From Adenophora triphylla var. japonica (Eukaryota > Streptophyta > Magnoliopsida > Asterales > Campanulaceae): a stretch of 64,000 nt of DNA. Below the pieces are notes generated by a model. The model was not told where the DNA came from, made no database searches, and was given only the letters and a program-made list of their open reading frames with translations. The stretch lies in the NCBI GenBank assembly GCA_022495995.1, contig JAFEMH010000338.1, forward strand, positions 703,001-767,000, in the 5' to 3' direction. Position 1 is the first letter of the stretch, and every line of letters begins with the position of its first letter. The translations under genes and the position numbers were made by a program. This document shows positions 1 to 11,745 of this stretch, piece after piece.

Positions 1-22
1 TACAAGAGGCAGAATTTCTTAC

Positions 23-128
23 CTTTTTCTGCAGATCAAACAAGTAGTTTTGGAAGAGGTCTTCTCTGTCGGAAGCGCGTTCAATGGCCTTAAACTGTTC
101 ATCATCTTCAAACAATTCTATAGCTTTG
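23..128 (-). pseudogene. Captured exon of a PRP40-type pre-mRNA-processing factor (FF domain)
   Basis: Read on the minus strand this 106-bp block translates as one exon containing KAIELFEDDEQF, then KAIERASDREDLFQNY, and ends ...LFDLQKK. That is the C-terminal half of an FF domain as in plant PRP40A/B, the U1-snRNP-associated splicing factors that bind the RNA polymerase II tail. It is flanked by a matching acceptor (CAG before 128) and donor (GGTAAG after 23), so genomic DNA with introns was captured, not a cDNA. It lies inside a CACTA element in the same (minus) sense as that element's end at 2431. Other PRP40 exons may lie left of the window; I see none to the right. A fragment this size cannot make a working protein alone. 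Confidence 0.7.
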
Positions 129-2001
129 CTGGTTCACAAGAAGTAATTTTAAATTCAACATATATAACAAAAAAAATTAAAAGTAAAAGAACCGTTTATC
201 AACAAAGTAAAGTATGTTGAGATAGGTACCTCCATCTCATGGATGATGTCAACTCATTGGACGCCTACAGGAGTTGGAAACAAAGGAATGAAGTACATCA
301 GTAAAAAAATGAAGGAAGACAGTGCACCCATAGATATTTCATCATTTACTTCCAAGATGACATAACTAAATTAACTCCAAGTCATAAAATATGTATGCAG
401 TTTGGCAACATGGAAAATTAGTAGTTCTACTTAGAGATTTCAAGTCAATTAACTGCTCATCTAAAGAAACATGGAGATGAGAATTTAGCATGCTACCAAA
501 ATACTCACTCTGTAAGTGCCCTTTCCAAATGAGAGTTCATTTTTACTGAAATTTACTGAAGTCACTTTATAAGCTATTACATTCAAATTTGTACTTGGAA
601 TGACCTAATGTGTTAAATGGCACTCCCTCCGTTCCTAGAGTAAGATTCACACTTTCCTTTTTGATACTTCCCGACTAAGGTTCACACTTTGCTTTATTCC
701 TAATATGGTAAAAAGTGAACAGTGTTTTGGATATATGTCCCCAACTTTTTGAACAGTTACAAAAAAAAAACCTATGCCATCCTAACCTCTTCTTACCCGC
801 TTGCGTATGAATAGTGTTTTGGAGTGTTGCCCTCCCTAATCTGTCACTTTAGGACATAAAGAAAATGAAGGAGTGTTGCCCCCCCTATGAAACTTTAAGG
901 TCAATTACAAAGACTTAAAATCAGGAAACAAGATAAAAAGACTTATAAAGTATAAACATGATTACATGCTCTCAACTCCAGTCAGCCGCAACATTTGCAG
1001 ACTCAAATAGTGACTTAAAGGCATTTTTGCGTCCTAAATAGATGGGCAGGTATAAAATGGATATGAGAAAATAAAGGAACTAAGAATTTGTTCAGAGTAT
1101 CGATGATTTCATATCAAAATATTAATGAGATTCAAGGTGCATAAGAATAGAAGTTCAATACCTGCTTATTTGCATATACCAAGGGTGAATGTAGAGGAAT
1201 GATACGTCCTAGCAAAAACTGAGAAAATTATAACTACAAAGTAAACATTCCTCAAGCAAACAATATACAGATAATTACACGCCACTAGAAACTCACTTTT
1301 GCAAATGAAATATCAAGCCAGCTGATGATATTAGGAATAGATGTGATCATCAAAAACTGCAATTTAACAGGAGAAAAACAAAAAGCAATATTCACTAATG
1401 CAAATCAACCCCAAAATGAAAGTAAAAGTGTAACAAGAACAACCAAAATGGTGAACTATGTAGCAAAGAATCAAAATACCAATCAATCATACCCCTTTAC
1501 AACCGATATACTCAGCAAGCAATCTGGCCACTAGCAATTGCCCCGACCATACCACCCACATTAGATACAGAACCAAACAAAGAAAACTGAATTGCCAAAG
1601 GAAAACACCTTTAATTAGTATTTTCTCCCCTCCCAAACAAACAAATCATAAAAATTAGCTGCATACAAAAAAGGGTCAAATTAAGTCAATTAATTAATCT
1701 CAGTAGAATCAAAATTATCTAGATAAGAAATTCAAAACCCTAGGTTTATCCAGGAACGGAAAGGGAACCACACCACACGCTATGTCCCCAAAATTGTAAC
1801 CAATCGGATTTCAAATTCGTAACAAACATGACGAAAATAAACCCTAATTTTATAGATAAACCTAAAATTAATAAATTTTGTCATGGACGAGTAAAATATA
1901 TACATAAAAATTAAAAATTAAATAATGAAAAGAAGGAAATGTTAGAATGTTACCTTATGTTCTTACTGAGTCTCTGCTGCGATTCTCATGGCGGAGAGGC
2001 A

Positions 2002-2005
<4 letters not shown>

Positions 2006-2042
<37 letters not shown>
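2006..2042. repeat. (GA)n microsatellite
   Basis: About 37 bases of uninterrupted GA dinucleotides lie just inside the CACTA terminus, where a TATA-driven leader would be. A (CT)n tract sits at the matching place of the related element at 44884-52936. Confidence 0.9.
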
Positions 2043-2047
<5 letters not shown>

Positions 2048-2431
2048 GGGGTAGGGAGAGAAAGTTAGAGAGAGAAGGAGAAAGCAATGGCGGCGAGGCA
2101 GCCTTCGTTGTTGTTCTACTGATTGTTTGTCTAGAGAGAGAAAGAGTTAAGAGAGAGAAAGTGAGGGAGATGGTGAAATGAACGATTAGGTTTAGGAGTG
2201 AGACAGATGGCGAGAATTAGCGAATTTATACACCTAATTACCGATGGACAATATCCGTCGGTATTACTGACGGACACAATTCCGTCGGTAATACCGACGG
2301 AATAAAATGAAAATTTAAAAACGAAATTTCCGGCAATTGCAAATTAAAAATCCGTTGGTTTCCGTCGATAATACTGACGGAGCGCGTCCGCCGATAAAAT
2401 TTCGTCGATAATTGCTCAGTTTCTAGTAGTG

Positions 2432-2689
2432 AAATCGCTCTTTCGTTACAGCCTACATACGGGCAAAAATTTTATGCTTCAATTGATGAAACATGAAACA
2501 TATCTTAAATCTAATTAATTTTTTAGTTCACTAATAAGTTATAATTAACATCTATACTCAAGGAAAAAGATTGAACCTGAACCCTTGATTCAACCAGGTT
2601 GATGAGCAATTCAATTGCATTCATACAGTACTCCACGCGGTCACCTTATTAGATATCAAGCAAAACAAGTCATATGGGATTAAAGGAAT
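2432..2689. other. Unique spacer between CACTA and copia elements
   Basis: This 258-bp AT-rich spacer has no open frame, terminal repeat or recognisable motif. It is the only non-transposon sequence I see left of the copia insertion. Its last bases (ggaat) form the putative 5-bp target duplication of that insertion. Confidence 0.5.
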
Positions 2690-2965
2690 TGTTGAGAATT
2701 CTTACCAATACTCACGAACAAGAACAGCCTCGGTTTTGCAACAGCGGAAGCAATGCACAAAACAGAAAAATAACACATAGATTAGTAACAGCAGAAACTG
2801 GAAGACTGAATACTAAATAAACAGGAAATAGAAACTAAATTTAAATTAAGTAAAAGAGAGTAAGAAATCGGCTCAGGCCCCAAGTATCCGATTATTCCGA
2901 AATCCAGCCACAATCCAAGGCACCGATCCAAGGAGTTGCTATGCAACCACAAGCAACAATGCAGT

Positions 2966-5503
2966 TGTCACGACCCTAATCCTAGGCACTATTTTAGCAC
3001 ATGTTGAGCACGCGGGGTTGGGTGTGTGTAGCATCCCATTCTATGCCTTTTTTGATATATGAAATGTTTATGTGTTTCAAGTTGTACTTTGACAACTTAT
3101 ATGATGATAGGATGTAAATAAATTAATTTTAATGATTTATTGTCTAAGTGGAATAAATTGGAAAGTGTGTAATGAAATTATAATAATTGAAATTTAAATA
3201 ATTTGGTTGGAAAAGTAGGGAGGTGCTTTAGTGTAATAGTGGAAAGTTAGGGTAGTTAGATGTGTTAATAGCTAAAAACTTGAGGAGCCAAAGTGAAACT
3301 TTATCAATGTTTATCATTGGAATTAAACATTTGAATTAAACAAAAAGAAACTCATTTTGTACTTCTCTCAATATCATCTTCTTCTCGAAAAATTCCATGG
3401 AGATAAACCCTAACTCATTCTTCCAAAAATTCTAGCCTCTTCAATACTTCTCCGTTTTTAAATCCGTTCGCGTATTCTTGTTCGTGGTGACGAGGGGAGC
3501 GCGTAGAGCCGGTCAAATAAATATTTCATTTCGCACTATTTTGGTAAGTTATTATATGATTTTCCTTCATAAGTTGTTCATTTTATGATTTTAGTTGTCA
3601 TGGATGTTTTAAAAATGGGATTTGGTGTTTTTGGAACATTTTTCTTGAGTTGGAAGTTGGGAAAAATTGAATGGAGTTGGTAATGGGATGGTGGTTATGG
3701 TAGTAATAATAATGGTTAGAAGTTATTTCATGGGTTAAGGACTTAAGGGAATTGGTTGCATGGCAAAATGAACTCAAGTTTGTGTAATAAAATGATTGTG
3801 GGTATCTTGGAATGTAGTGGAAGGGTTATAAAATGGTTTGGGTCTGTTTTGCTGATGTTAGTATTGGTTTTGGTCACTTGAAGAACAGAGTAAAATTGGT
3901 CCTTGGTAGCTTGGGAATTGGATTGCTGATGTTTGTAGGCGATTTCGAATTACGGGGGTGAGGGTACGACTCGTGCTCTGTGGCACGAGTCGTCCCTTGA
4001 AAATTTGTCTAAGTCGTTCCCTATTAGGGACGACTGATTCTGGTGGGTGTCAAAGGGGCACGAGTCGTGCCCTGTCTTGCAATCTCTGAAGCATTTTTCA
4101 AGCCTTGTAAACCTAATCTACCTAGGATATAATTGAACCTTCTTTAACTACAATTGAAGTAGAAAACTTTAGCTATACAACGGTATCTTCCTTGGTCAAA
4201 ATGGAATTGTGGAAGTAGTTTAAATATTGTTTGAAAAATGGTTGACAAGCTTGATTCGTAACTTAACCAAAGTTGTTCAAACTTGGAAATTCGATCTTAA
4301 ACCTTTATAAAGGTTATTGAATGTTGTGTAATGAGTAGGTAGGACTTGTTTATGATATATGGTGGCCTTACTTGCATTCATATTCATTGTGATTGGTTTG
4401 AATAGTGTAGGAAATATATGTTACACTCTTGTACTAGTTGAACATGTGTATTAATACCATGTTGTTTCATTATTATCCCAAGTGTGGATTTATTTATCAT
4501 GTTGTTACATGGTTATCCCCATTGTGGATTTATATTTCAAGTATCTGTTATGTGCTTGATAGTGGTTATATCGGTTGATGTTTGGAGGGTTGATTCTGGT
4601 GAATATGCCTAAGCAGTTCACAGGAGATGAGTTATGACAATAACTATCTCGGTTGTTCGGAGGGTTGATTCTGGTGAATATGCCTAAGCAGTTCACAGGA
4701 GATGAGTTATGAAAATAACTATCTCGGTTGTTCGGAGGGTTGTTTCTGGTGAATATGCCTAAGCAGTTCACATGAGATGAGTTATGACAATAACTATCTC
4801 AGTTGTATGGATGGTTCTGTGTGAATATGCCTAAGCAGTTCATAGGATATGAGTTATGACAATAACTATCTCGGTTGTAAGATTGGTTATGGGGTATGCA
4901 TTCACAGAAAGAGGAGAGTTTTACTCCCACATTGTACGACTTATGGTTCAGACGGAAAAGGTAAAAGGAAGTAACGTAAGGTGTTTACCGCTTTACTAAT
5001 GTGTTATGTGTAACCATGATATGTGTGCACCTTATTTGGCATCTTGTTGCATTCATAATAGCTTATTGAGATTTATTCTCACCCTTCTCCCTTTACTGTT
5101 TTAGATCGTGCTGAGACAGGTGACCTGAACCAGTGAGGCCGGGGAAAGAGTTTGGACTTTTTGCTTTTGGGGATTTATCAGGGTATGTATATGATTAGGT
5201 GGTGGTTGGGAGTATTTTTGAAGTATTACTCTTTTGGGAAAAAAAAAATTGTATATTAAATTACTTTTGTAAAACTTTATAATTGTAGTTGGTTTGTAAT
5301 TAAACATGTTGTTTTACTCTTTTCAAAGTATGTTAAACTTTCCTCCGCATGGAGATGTTTGAGTTAGTTTTTAATGAAAGTTTAGAAGTTGATTTTCTTT
5401 GCAAGTGAAGTAAAAAGTTTTAAAAAGTTTAGTTGGTTTGAAGTTAGTTTGGGACCCTCTCGCTCGGGGCACGAGCTAAGGTTCCGGATTGGGGTGCCCC
5501 ACA
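2966..5503 (+). mobile_element. Solo LTR of a Ty3/gypsy element (probably Tekay-like)
   Basis: The insert starts TGTCACGACCC and ends GGGGTGCCCCACA, and is bounded by a perfect 5-bp target duplication, GCAGT, at 2961-2965 and 5504-5508. It has no internal coding domain, primer site or second LTR, so it is a single LTR left by recombination. The length (2538 bp) and TGTCACGACCC start are typical of long-LTR plant chromoviruses of the Tekay/Del type; that assignment is inference. It contains a 75-bp tandem repeat (4576-4875). The short open frames across it show no protein similarity. Confidence 0.85.
4576..4875. repeat. Tandem array, about 75-bp unit, four copies, in solo LTR
   Basis: The phrase GGTTGTTCGGAGGG, then TGAATATGCCTAAGCAGTTC, then GAGTTATGACAATAACTATC repeats with a 75-bp step (starts near 4576, 4651, 4726 and 4801; the last copy is degenerate). 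Such arrays are common in long plant LTRs. Confidence 0.85.
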
Positions 5504-6168
5504 GCAGTCCCAAAACCGCCTGTACACAGACCCAAATATTAAGCAGCCAGCACAAGCGACAGACACAGCAGTAGACAAACCTCCGGACAGCCAACCTCAA
5601 AGCCACAAACCACACTCTCTCTTATACCTCGCCAACCCACACACACACACTACTCAGATTAAATCCTAACTGAGGAAGAGCACCTAGACAGAATATGAGA
5701 GTAGAAGAATATGATCTGAACCTCGAACAACCTCACAAAACTCTCAACTATACCTCTGCAAGCTCACTAAACCATCTTTATTTACCCGAAAGAGAAAACC
5801 CCAAAAGTGTGTATAGACCATGTGATGTTGATGATGGCTGCAAAGGGAGGGTGTGGGGCTTTAAATTGGGGCTGATGGAAGAGATAAGAAGAAGAAGAAG
5901 ATCAGATAAACACTTACCCGATCGACCGCATCAACCGCGAAGGAGGAGGAACGACGCAGCGAAATCGCCGCGAAAGGAAACCAGAAATTAATCGCAAACT
6001 TGGTGAATACAAAAGAGTCCAAGTCAAAGTCAACTTCAGCAATTAAATCTCAAAAGAAGGCGCTGGAACAAAAAACCAGGTTACTGCTCACAATGGTTTA
6101 CAATGGGCTGCACTAATATTTGTTGGGCTGCTCTATTTTGGGCTAAAGCCCAAACAAACATAACAACA

Positions 6169-6181
6169 TTCTCCACCTTGG
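6169..6181 (-). other. Polypurine tract of the copia element
   Basis: On the minus strand the bases just before the 3' LTR are purine-rich (CAAGGTGGAGAA), the expected plus-strand priming site. Confidence 0.6.
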
Positions 6182-6412
6182 ATCAAGTGCCGGTTCATGA
6201 TACCAGTGCAATTCACGATGCACTCATAGGATACATGACTGGGCATATTCATCATCGCCTTAGCCTTCGACACTTGATCCAACACAAAGTTAGAACTAAG
6301 TACGGAAGGCAAAAATCTAGTTTATTCTTATCACATAGAAAAGAACGAAACTAGACACCCCAACTTCACACAAACTAAGGAAGATGATTTTTGGTACAAA
6401 CTAACACAAGCA

Positions 6413-6952
6413 TCAACATGAAGTGTTAAAATTCAAAATTTTCAAACAATTCAAAAATTTTGAAACAGGCAAACATTTAGTTCCCATATCAGCATGATTA
6501 AAATTGGTGTCAATTTTTTCAAGATAAACAACATTTTTAGCAATCACATCACGAATGAAATGATATTTAACATCTATATGCTTGGTTCTATCATGAAAAA
6601 CAGGATTCTTACCCAATTGAATGCCAGATTGACTATCAAAAAATACTCCCACATTATCATTTTGAAAACCAATTTCAGAAAGTAAACCCTTAAGCCATAT
6701 GGCCTCTTTTATAGCCTCGGTCATAGCCACATATTCAGATTCTGTCGTAGACAAAGCCACAATTGACTGTAACTGAGATTTCCAACTAATACAAGAGCCA
6801 CATAAGGTAAACACATAAGAAGTGGTAGATTTTCTATTGTCCCTATCATTAGTATAATTAGAATCAACATAATCAACCAATTTTACACCTTCATCACACT
6901 TAGTGAATTTCAAACCATAACTTATCGAATGTTTAAGTACCTCAACAACCAT
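6413..6952 (-). pseudogene. Copia RNase H domain (broken polyprotein)
   Basis: This is the C-terminal part of the copia polyprotein, the RNase H that removes RNA template during reverse transcription. Visible copia motifs: VDSNYTNDRDNRKSTTSYVF, SWKSQLQSIVALSTTESEYV, and KHIDVKYHFIRD near the end. The frame differs from that of the preceding reverse transcriptase, the two overlapping at 6922-6952, so a frameshift separates them. The usual DADYAGD-type start of the domain is altered to DSNYTND. Confidence 0.85.
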
Positions 6953-8529
6953 TTAAGCGCTTGCCAATGGGGCAAACCAGGATTTGACATATAACGGCTT
7001 AAACACGAAATAGCATAAGCACTATCAGGACGGGTACTAACCATTAAGTACATAATAGAATCAATAGCATTCGAGTAAGGTATATTTTTTATTTGATCTA
7101 GCTCCAAGTCATTTTGGGGACACTGCTCTTTACTAAGCACAAAATGTGAAGCAAGAGGGGTATTAACAGACTTAGCATCTTTCATAGAGAATTTACTTAA
7201 AATCTTTTCAACATATGAAATTTGATTCAAGTAAATAACAGATAATTCACGATCTCTGATTATATTCATGCCAAGTATCTTACTAGCATCACCGAGGTAT
7301 TTCATGTCAAATTTAGCACTCAAGCAATTTTTAACATTCTCTACGAATTTAGAACAAGGACTAATAAGAAGCATGTCATCAACATATATAAGCAAGAAAA
7401 CAGGCATACTCGTATCATTCTTGAAATATAAACAATGATTATAAGAACTCCACTGGAATTTTAAATCTAGCATGCATTTATAAAATTTCAGATTCCACAT
7501 ATGAGGAGACTGTTTAAGCCCATATAACGACTTTTTAAGCAAACACACATAATTAGGACAAGTATTATCAATATAACCCTCAGGCTGCTTCATATAAATC
7601 TTTTCATTAAGATCTCCATGCAAAAAAGCAGTTTTAACATCCATTTGTTTCATTTCTCAATTAAACTGAGCTACCAAAGTAAGCATAATCCTAACAGTTG
7701 TGAATTTAACAACAGGAGCAAATATTTCAGTGTAATCTATACCTTCTTTCTGAGTAAAACCTTTTGCTACAAGTCTAGCTTTAAATCTAATAGAGTCGGA
7801 TTCATTCTTGACTTTATAGAGCCACTTACAAGAAACAATAGAACAGTTTTTCGGTCTAGGCACTAAAGTCCAAGTATCATTAACATGCAAAGAATTCATT
7901 TCATCATTCATAGCATTAATCCACTCATTCTTATTAGCCGAATTTAAAGCTTCATTATAGGTTTTAGGCTCAGTATTATCAATAGATCCAAACACACTAA
8001 ACACAAATGAAGTCATATCAAAATCATGAAAATGGGCGGGTTGCCTAGATATGCGTCTAGGTCTATCATGACTAAGTTGATAGTCATTCAAAGCAGGCAA
8101 CTCATTATCATTATTTTCCATATCTTCATTTTCAACATCAATATTTTGCTCATTCACATCAATAGGATTATCAACTGGAGGAATCACATCAGGTTGTGTA
8201 ACAGGCTCATTAACAATAGCAAGAATAGGCACATAAGAGTGCTCCAGCGTATTTGGAGCAGGGGGAGGGGGAGGCACATTATTCAAGCAAGAAAACTCAA
8301 TTTCATTAAATACAACATCACGACTAATGATCACTTTGAAGCCCGGTTCATCCCTTACCCATAATCTATACGCCTTGACACCCTCTGGGTATTCCAAGAA
8401 AATACACCTCATAGTCCGAGGTTCAAATTTATCATTTTTTCTATGGGCATACGCATCACAACCAAAAATCCTCAAATTAGAATAATCAACAGGTTTTCCA
8501 GAAAAAAACAGCTTCAGGACATCTACCAT
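6922..8529 (-). pseudogene. Copia integrase C-terminus and reverse transcriptase (broken)
   Basis: 8529-7657 carries the integrase tail ([29 protein letters not shown]) and the RT start ([49 protein letters not shown]). 7653-6922 carries the rest of the RT: MDVKTAFLHGDL, GLKQSPHMW, and the catalytic YVDDMLL motif. The two frames are the same, interrupted only by an in-frame TGA just upstream of the MKQMDVK segment. The element is therefore inactive, although the RT catalytic motif itself survives. Confidence 0.9.
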
Positions 8530-8553
8530 TTAAAGGGACAGAGGGAGACCTAT

Positions 8554-9077
8554 TTATAAGATAGGCGACAGTGACAAACCAGAAGTAGCAAGCATGGTTC
8601 TAACTCTTTCTAATAGAGTTCTATTCATACGTTCAGCAACACCATTTTGTTGCGGTGTATAAGGCACTGTCTTATGCCTTTTAATTTCATTCTCTAAGCA
8701 AAAGTTATCAAACTCATGATTGCAAAATTCAAGTCTATTATCAGTCCTAAGCACTTTAATTTTTCTACCTGTTTGATTTTCAATCATGGCTTTCCAATTT
8801 TTGAAATTATCAAAAACATCAGATTTATTTTTCATTAAAAACACCCATGTTTTCCTGGAAAAGTCATCAATTATAGATAAAAAAAATATCTATTTCCACC
8901 TTGAGTGGTCTCACTAGCAGGATCCCATACATCAACATGTAAATACTCAAGAATTGTTTTAGTCGAACAATGATTGGAATTAGGGGAATTGGGAAAAGAT
9001 ACTCTATGTTCCTTACCCATCACACAAGAGTCATAGAAAGGCATACCATAAATTTTATCTTTACCAAAAAATGCCAT
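8554..9077 (-). pseudogene. Copia integrase core (frameshifted)
   Basis: 9077-8871 and 8844-8554 carry integrase core segments. The first holds the DVWDPAS strand. The second has KVLRTDNRLEF (normally DNGxEF) and TPQQNGVAERMNRTL, which hold the second acidic residue and the catalytic Glu. Between them a run of T (minus strand) near 8878-8887 is too long for the frame to continue, which looks like a homopolymer-slippage frameshift. A further break separates this from the integrase tail at 8529. Confidence 0.85.
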
Positions 9078-10308
9078 TTTTATTCAAAATTTTCAAACCT
9101 TTATTACTCATGTGTCCAAGTCTTTTATGCCACAAATCAGTTTCATCAACTTTAACAACATTAGCATAATCAGTCATTGGTTCAGTAGTACAAATATACA
9201 AGTTTCTAATCTTTTCAGCTTTAAAAATCACAAGAGACCCCTTCAAGATTTTCATGCACCCATTACCCCATTTCCCTTCTAACCCATCATTTTCTAAAGA
9301 TGCACAAGACATGAGATTGTTAGCTAAATCAGGCACATGTCGGACATCTTTAAATGTTAAGCAAGAACCAGACTCAAACTTGAGACAAACGTCTCCAATA
9401 CCAGCAATTTGACACTTTTTGTCATTAGCTAAAGAAACAGAGCCACTTTTCATATCACTATAAGTATGAAACGTGTTTTTATCAGGTGTCATGCGAAACG
9501 TGCATTCAGAATCTAACAACCATTCATTTTTCACATAATGAACATAATTCACCACAGTTTCAGTAATCATAAAAACAGAAGGCTTATTTTCACCAGAAGT
9601 AAAATTACAGTCAATTTGCAAGTCTTGATTCTTCTTTTTAGGATTAGGACACTCATTACGAAAATGTCTCGTCTCACCACAATTGTAACATTTTCTGTTA
9701 CTTTTACCAGTCCTAGACTTACTTCTTTTCCTCTCATTATTTTTACTAGATTCAGTCTTGTCATGTTGCTTATTCTGATTATTATTCCTTTGAGTAGGTC
9801 GTCCTCTCACCACATTAGCCTCACCAACATTAGATGATTTATCCTTATTAACTCTTAACTCCAACTCTTTGCTTTTTATCCCGTTAATCACAGTATCAAG
9901 TACAATTTCAGTCCTACTATACTTAATCGTAGATCTAACATCAGCATAAGAGTCAGGTATAACATTCAAGAGCACAATAGGAGTATATTCATCAATGTTC
10001 TTATCACCGATTTGCTTAATGTCTTGCACAAGTTTAGTAAACCGATCAATGTTATCATCCATGTCTTTGTTTAAATCCAATTTAATCTGAAAAAACTTTT
10101 CAAGCAAATACATATTACTAGGTAATGATGTTTCAGCATATACTTCTTCCAGTTTATCCCAAAGAGCTTTATTATCCAATTTAGCATATTGTTCAGTTAT
10201 AGTCTTGAAAACTTTTTCTTTAATTAAAATGCCTTTCATTTTTTGTTGCCAAATTGAAAAATCACATTTGACATTGAATGGCTCCATCATATAAACATTA
10301 GCAGCCAT
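9061..10308 (-). pseudogene. Copia gag, protease and integrase zinc-binding region
   Basis: This 415-residue frame starts with a Tnt1-like gag (residues about 5-160; FSIWQQKMKGIL). A basic linker follows, then a CCHC knuckle CYNCGETRHFRNEC (about 207-220). The protease site follows at WLLDSECTFRMTP (about 264-276); the canonical DSG triad is DSE here, probably inactivating. Next come the SCLTFKDVRHVPDLANNL segment and the start of the integrase HHCC domain (DLWHKRLGHMSNKGLKIL). The frame then shifts near 9070. It is the first ORF after the primer-binding site. Confidence 0.9.
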
Positions 10309-10504
10309 AACAAATAATGAATTTCTAATTCAAAAAAAAAAAAAAACAGATAAGGTATCTAATAATGCAAGTATCAAAGCACTCAAAAAACCACAGCTGA
10401 ATAACAAATAAAGCGATTTTATTTTCCTTACCCAAGAAATTTTTTACTAGGTTTCTTATTTTATCGTTCACCGTTCGAAAAAGTACAACCAGGTGTAGAA
10501 CCGG

Positions 10505-10516
10505 GCTCTGATACCA
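10505..10516 (-). other. Primer-binding site of the copia element (initiator-Met tRNA type)
   Basis: The minus strand reads TGGTATCAGAGC one base after the end of the 5' LTR. This is the classic complement to the 3' end of plant initiator methionine tRNA. Confidence 0.9.
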
Positions 10517-10517
10517 C

Positions 10518-11415
10518 TGTTGAGAATTCTTACCAATATTCACGAACAAGAACAACCTCGATTTTGCAACAGCGGAAGCAATGCACAAAACAGAAAAATA
10601 ACACACAGATTAGTAACAGCAGAAACCGGAAGACTGAATACTAAATAAACAGGAAATTGAAAATGAATTTAAATTAAGTAAAAGAGAGTAAGAAATCGGC
10701 TCAGGCCCCAAGTATCCGATTATTCCGAAATCCAGCCACAATCCAAGGCACTGATCCAAGGAGTTGCTATGCAACCACAGGCAGCAATGCAGTCCCAAAC
10801 TGCCAGTACACAAACCCAAATATTAAGCAGCCAGCACCAGCGACAGACACAGAAGCAGACAAACCTCCGGACAGCCAACCTCAAAGCCACAATCCACACT
10901 CTCTCTTATGCCTCGCCAACCCACACACACACACACTACTTAGATTAAATTCTAACTGAGGAAGAGCACCTAGACAGAAGATCTGAACCTCGAACAACCT
11001 CACAAAACTCTCAACTATACCTCTGCAAGCTCACTAAACCCTCTCTATTTACCCGAAAGAGAAAACCCCAATGTTGATGATGGCTGCAAAGGGAGGGTGT
11101 GGGAGTTTAAATAGGGGCTGATGGAAGAGATAAGAAGAAGAAAAAGATCAGATAAACACTTACCCGATCGACCGCATCAACCGCGAAGGAGGAGGAACGA
11201 CGCGACGAAATCGCCGCAGAAGGAAACCAGAAATTAATCGCAAACTTGGTGAAAACAAAAGAGTCCAAGTCAAAGTCAACTTCAGCCATTAAATCTCAAA
11301 AGAAGGCGCTGGAACAAAAAAACCAGGTTACTGCTCACAATGGTTCACAATGGGCTGCGCTAATATTGATTGGGCTGCTCTATTTTGGGCCAGAGCCCAA
11401 ACAAATATAACAACA
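10518..11415 (-). repeat. 5' LTR of the copia element
   Basis: This 898-bp LTR has TGTTGAG...ATAACAACA ends on the plus strand and pairs with 2690-6168. It is intact and uninterrupted. It contains pieces also seen in the left copy, such as CCGATTATTCCGAAATCC and the GAAGGAGGAGGAACGACG block. Confidence 0.9.
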
Positions 11416-11745
11416 GGAGTGAGATGCTTCGTATGATTTGAAACTGTTATCACGTGTTCTTAATTTTTTTCTTGACTTTCATAGCTCGCAAGTATATTGT
11501 CATCGCGTTAACAAGGACAAGGCAAAGAGTTGATCAATTAAGGACAAACGATCTCACAAATATGAAATTTAAAACTTATTACAAAAGTTACAAAATAGAA
11601 TCTCAATTTACATTATTTCAACAATGAACAAAACCGCTTCAAAAAATAAAAAATAAAAAACAAAAGAACAAAACCAAATGATTTCCCGAGCGTTCCAACA
11701 AACTTGAGTACAGTTCGTTTATTTTTAACGCGCGAGGTTCGAAAA
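11416..11745. other. 3' flank of GLOX copy 1
   Basis: This 330-bp AT-rich stretch between the copia element and the GLOX stop codon should include the 3' untranslated region of the minus-strand gene. I see no unambiguous AATAAA on the minus strand and no other feature. Confidence 0.5.

Larger units (their letters stand above)
1..2431 (-). mobile_element. CACTA (En/Spm) transposon, one end, truncated by window edge
   Basis: The outer end at 2431 reads, on the minus strand, CACTACTAGAAACTGAGC, the 5'-CACTA terminus of an En/Spm element. Just inside, 2235-2415 holds many copies in both directions of the motif TACCGACGGA / TCCGTCGGTA, the subterminal repeats that transposase binds in this superfamily. 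The same terminus and subterminal motif occur in the element at 44884-52936, so both belong to one family. The second end lies beyond the left edge. Apart from the PRP40 exon at the extreme left, no coding exon is recognisable. The interior is AT-rich, with a GA microsatellite near 2006 and, around 625-700, a piece starting like a Stowaway end (CTCCCTCCGTTCC) with no partner end seen. A TATA-like stretch near 2225 lies inside the terminus, where a CACTA promoter would be. Confidence 0.75.
2690..6168 (-). repeat. 3' LTR of the copia element, split by a solo LTR
   Basis: 2690-2965 and 5509-6168 together match the right LTR (10518-11415) at a few percent divergence by eye. The left copy has extra bases near 5693-5715 and 5808-5828. 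The break between the parts is the 2538-bp insertion plus its GCAGT duplication. The LTR starts TGTTGAGAATTC and ends ACATAACAACA on the plus strand. Confidence 0.9.
2690..11415 (-). mobile_element. Ty1/copia LTR retrotransposon, Tork/Tnt1-like, decayed
   Basis: Two LTRs (2690-6168, interrupted, and 10518-11415) with TGTTG...CAACA ends flank a minus-strand internal region in copia order: gag, protease, integrase, reverse transcriptase, RNase H. The primer-binding site next to the right LTR reads TGGTATCAGAGC, complementary to initiator-Met tRNA, so the right LTR is the 5' LTR. Flanking bases are ggaat (left) and ggagt (right), an imperfect 5-bp target duplication. The gag and protease sequence is most like the Tnt1/Tork group. 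The coding region has several frameshifts and an in-frame stop, so it is not autonomous. It inserted about 330 bp beyond the 3' end of GLOX copy 1. Its own 3' LTR was later hit by another element (2966-5503). Confidence 0.9.

Noticed and set aside
1939..2181. 80-aa plus-strand ORF with Arg-Glu repeats
   Set aside because: It is made by the (GA)n microsatellite in the CACTA leader; no similarity and no codon bias.
4505..4771. 88-aa ORF with three copies of NCLGIFTR
   Set aside because: Translation of the 75-bp tandem array in a solo LTR.
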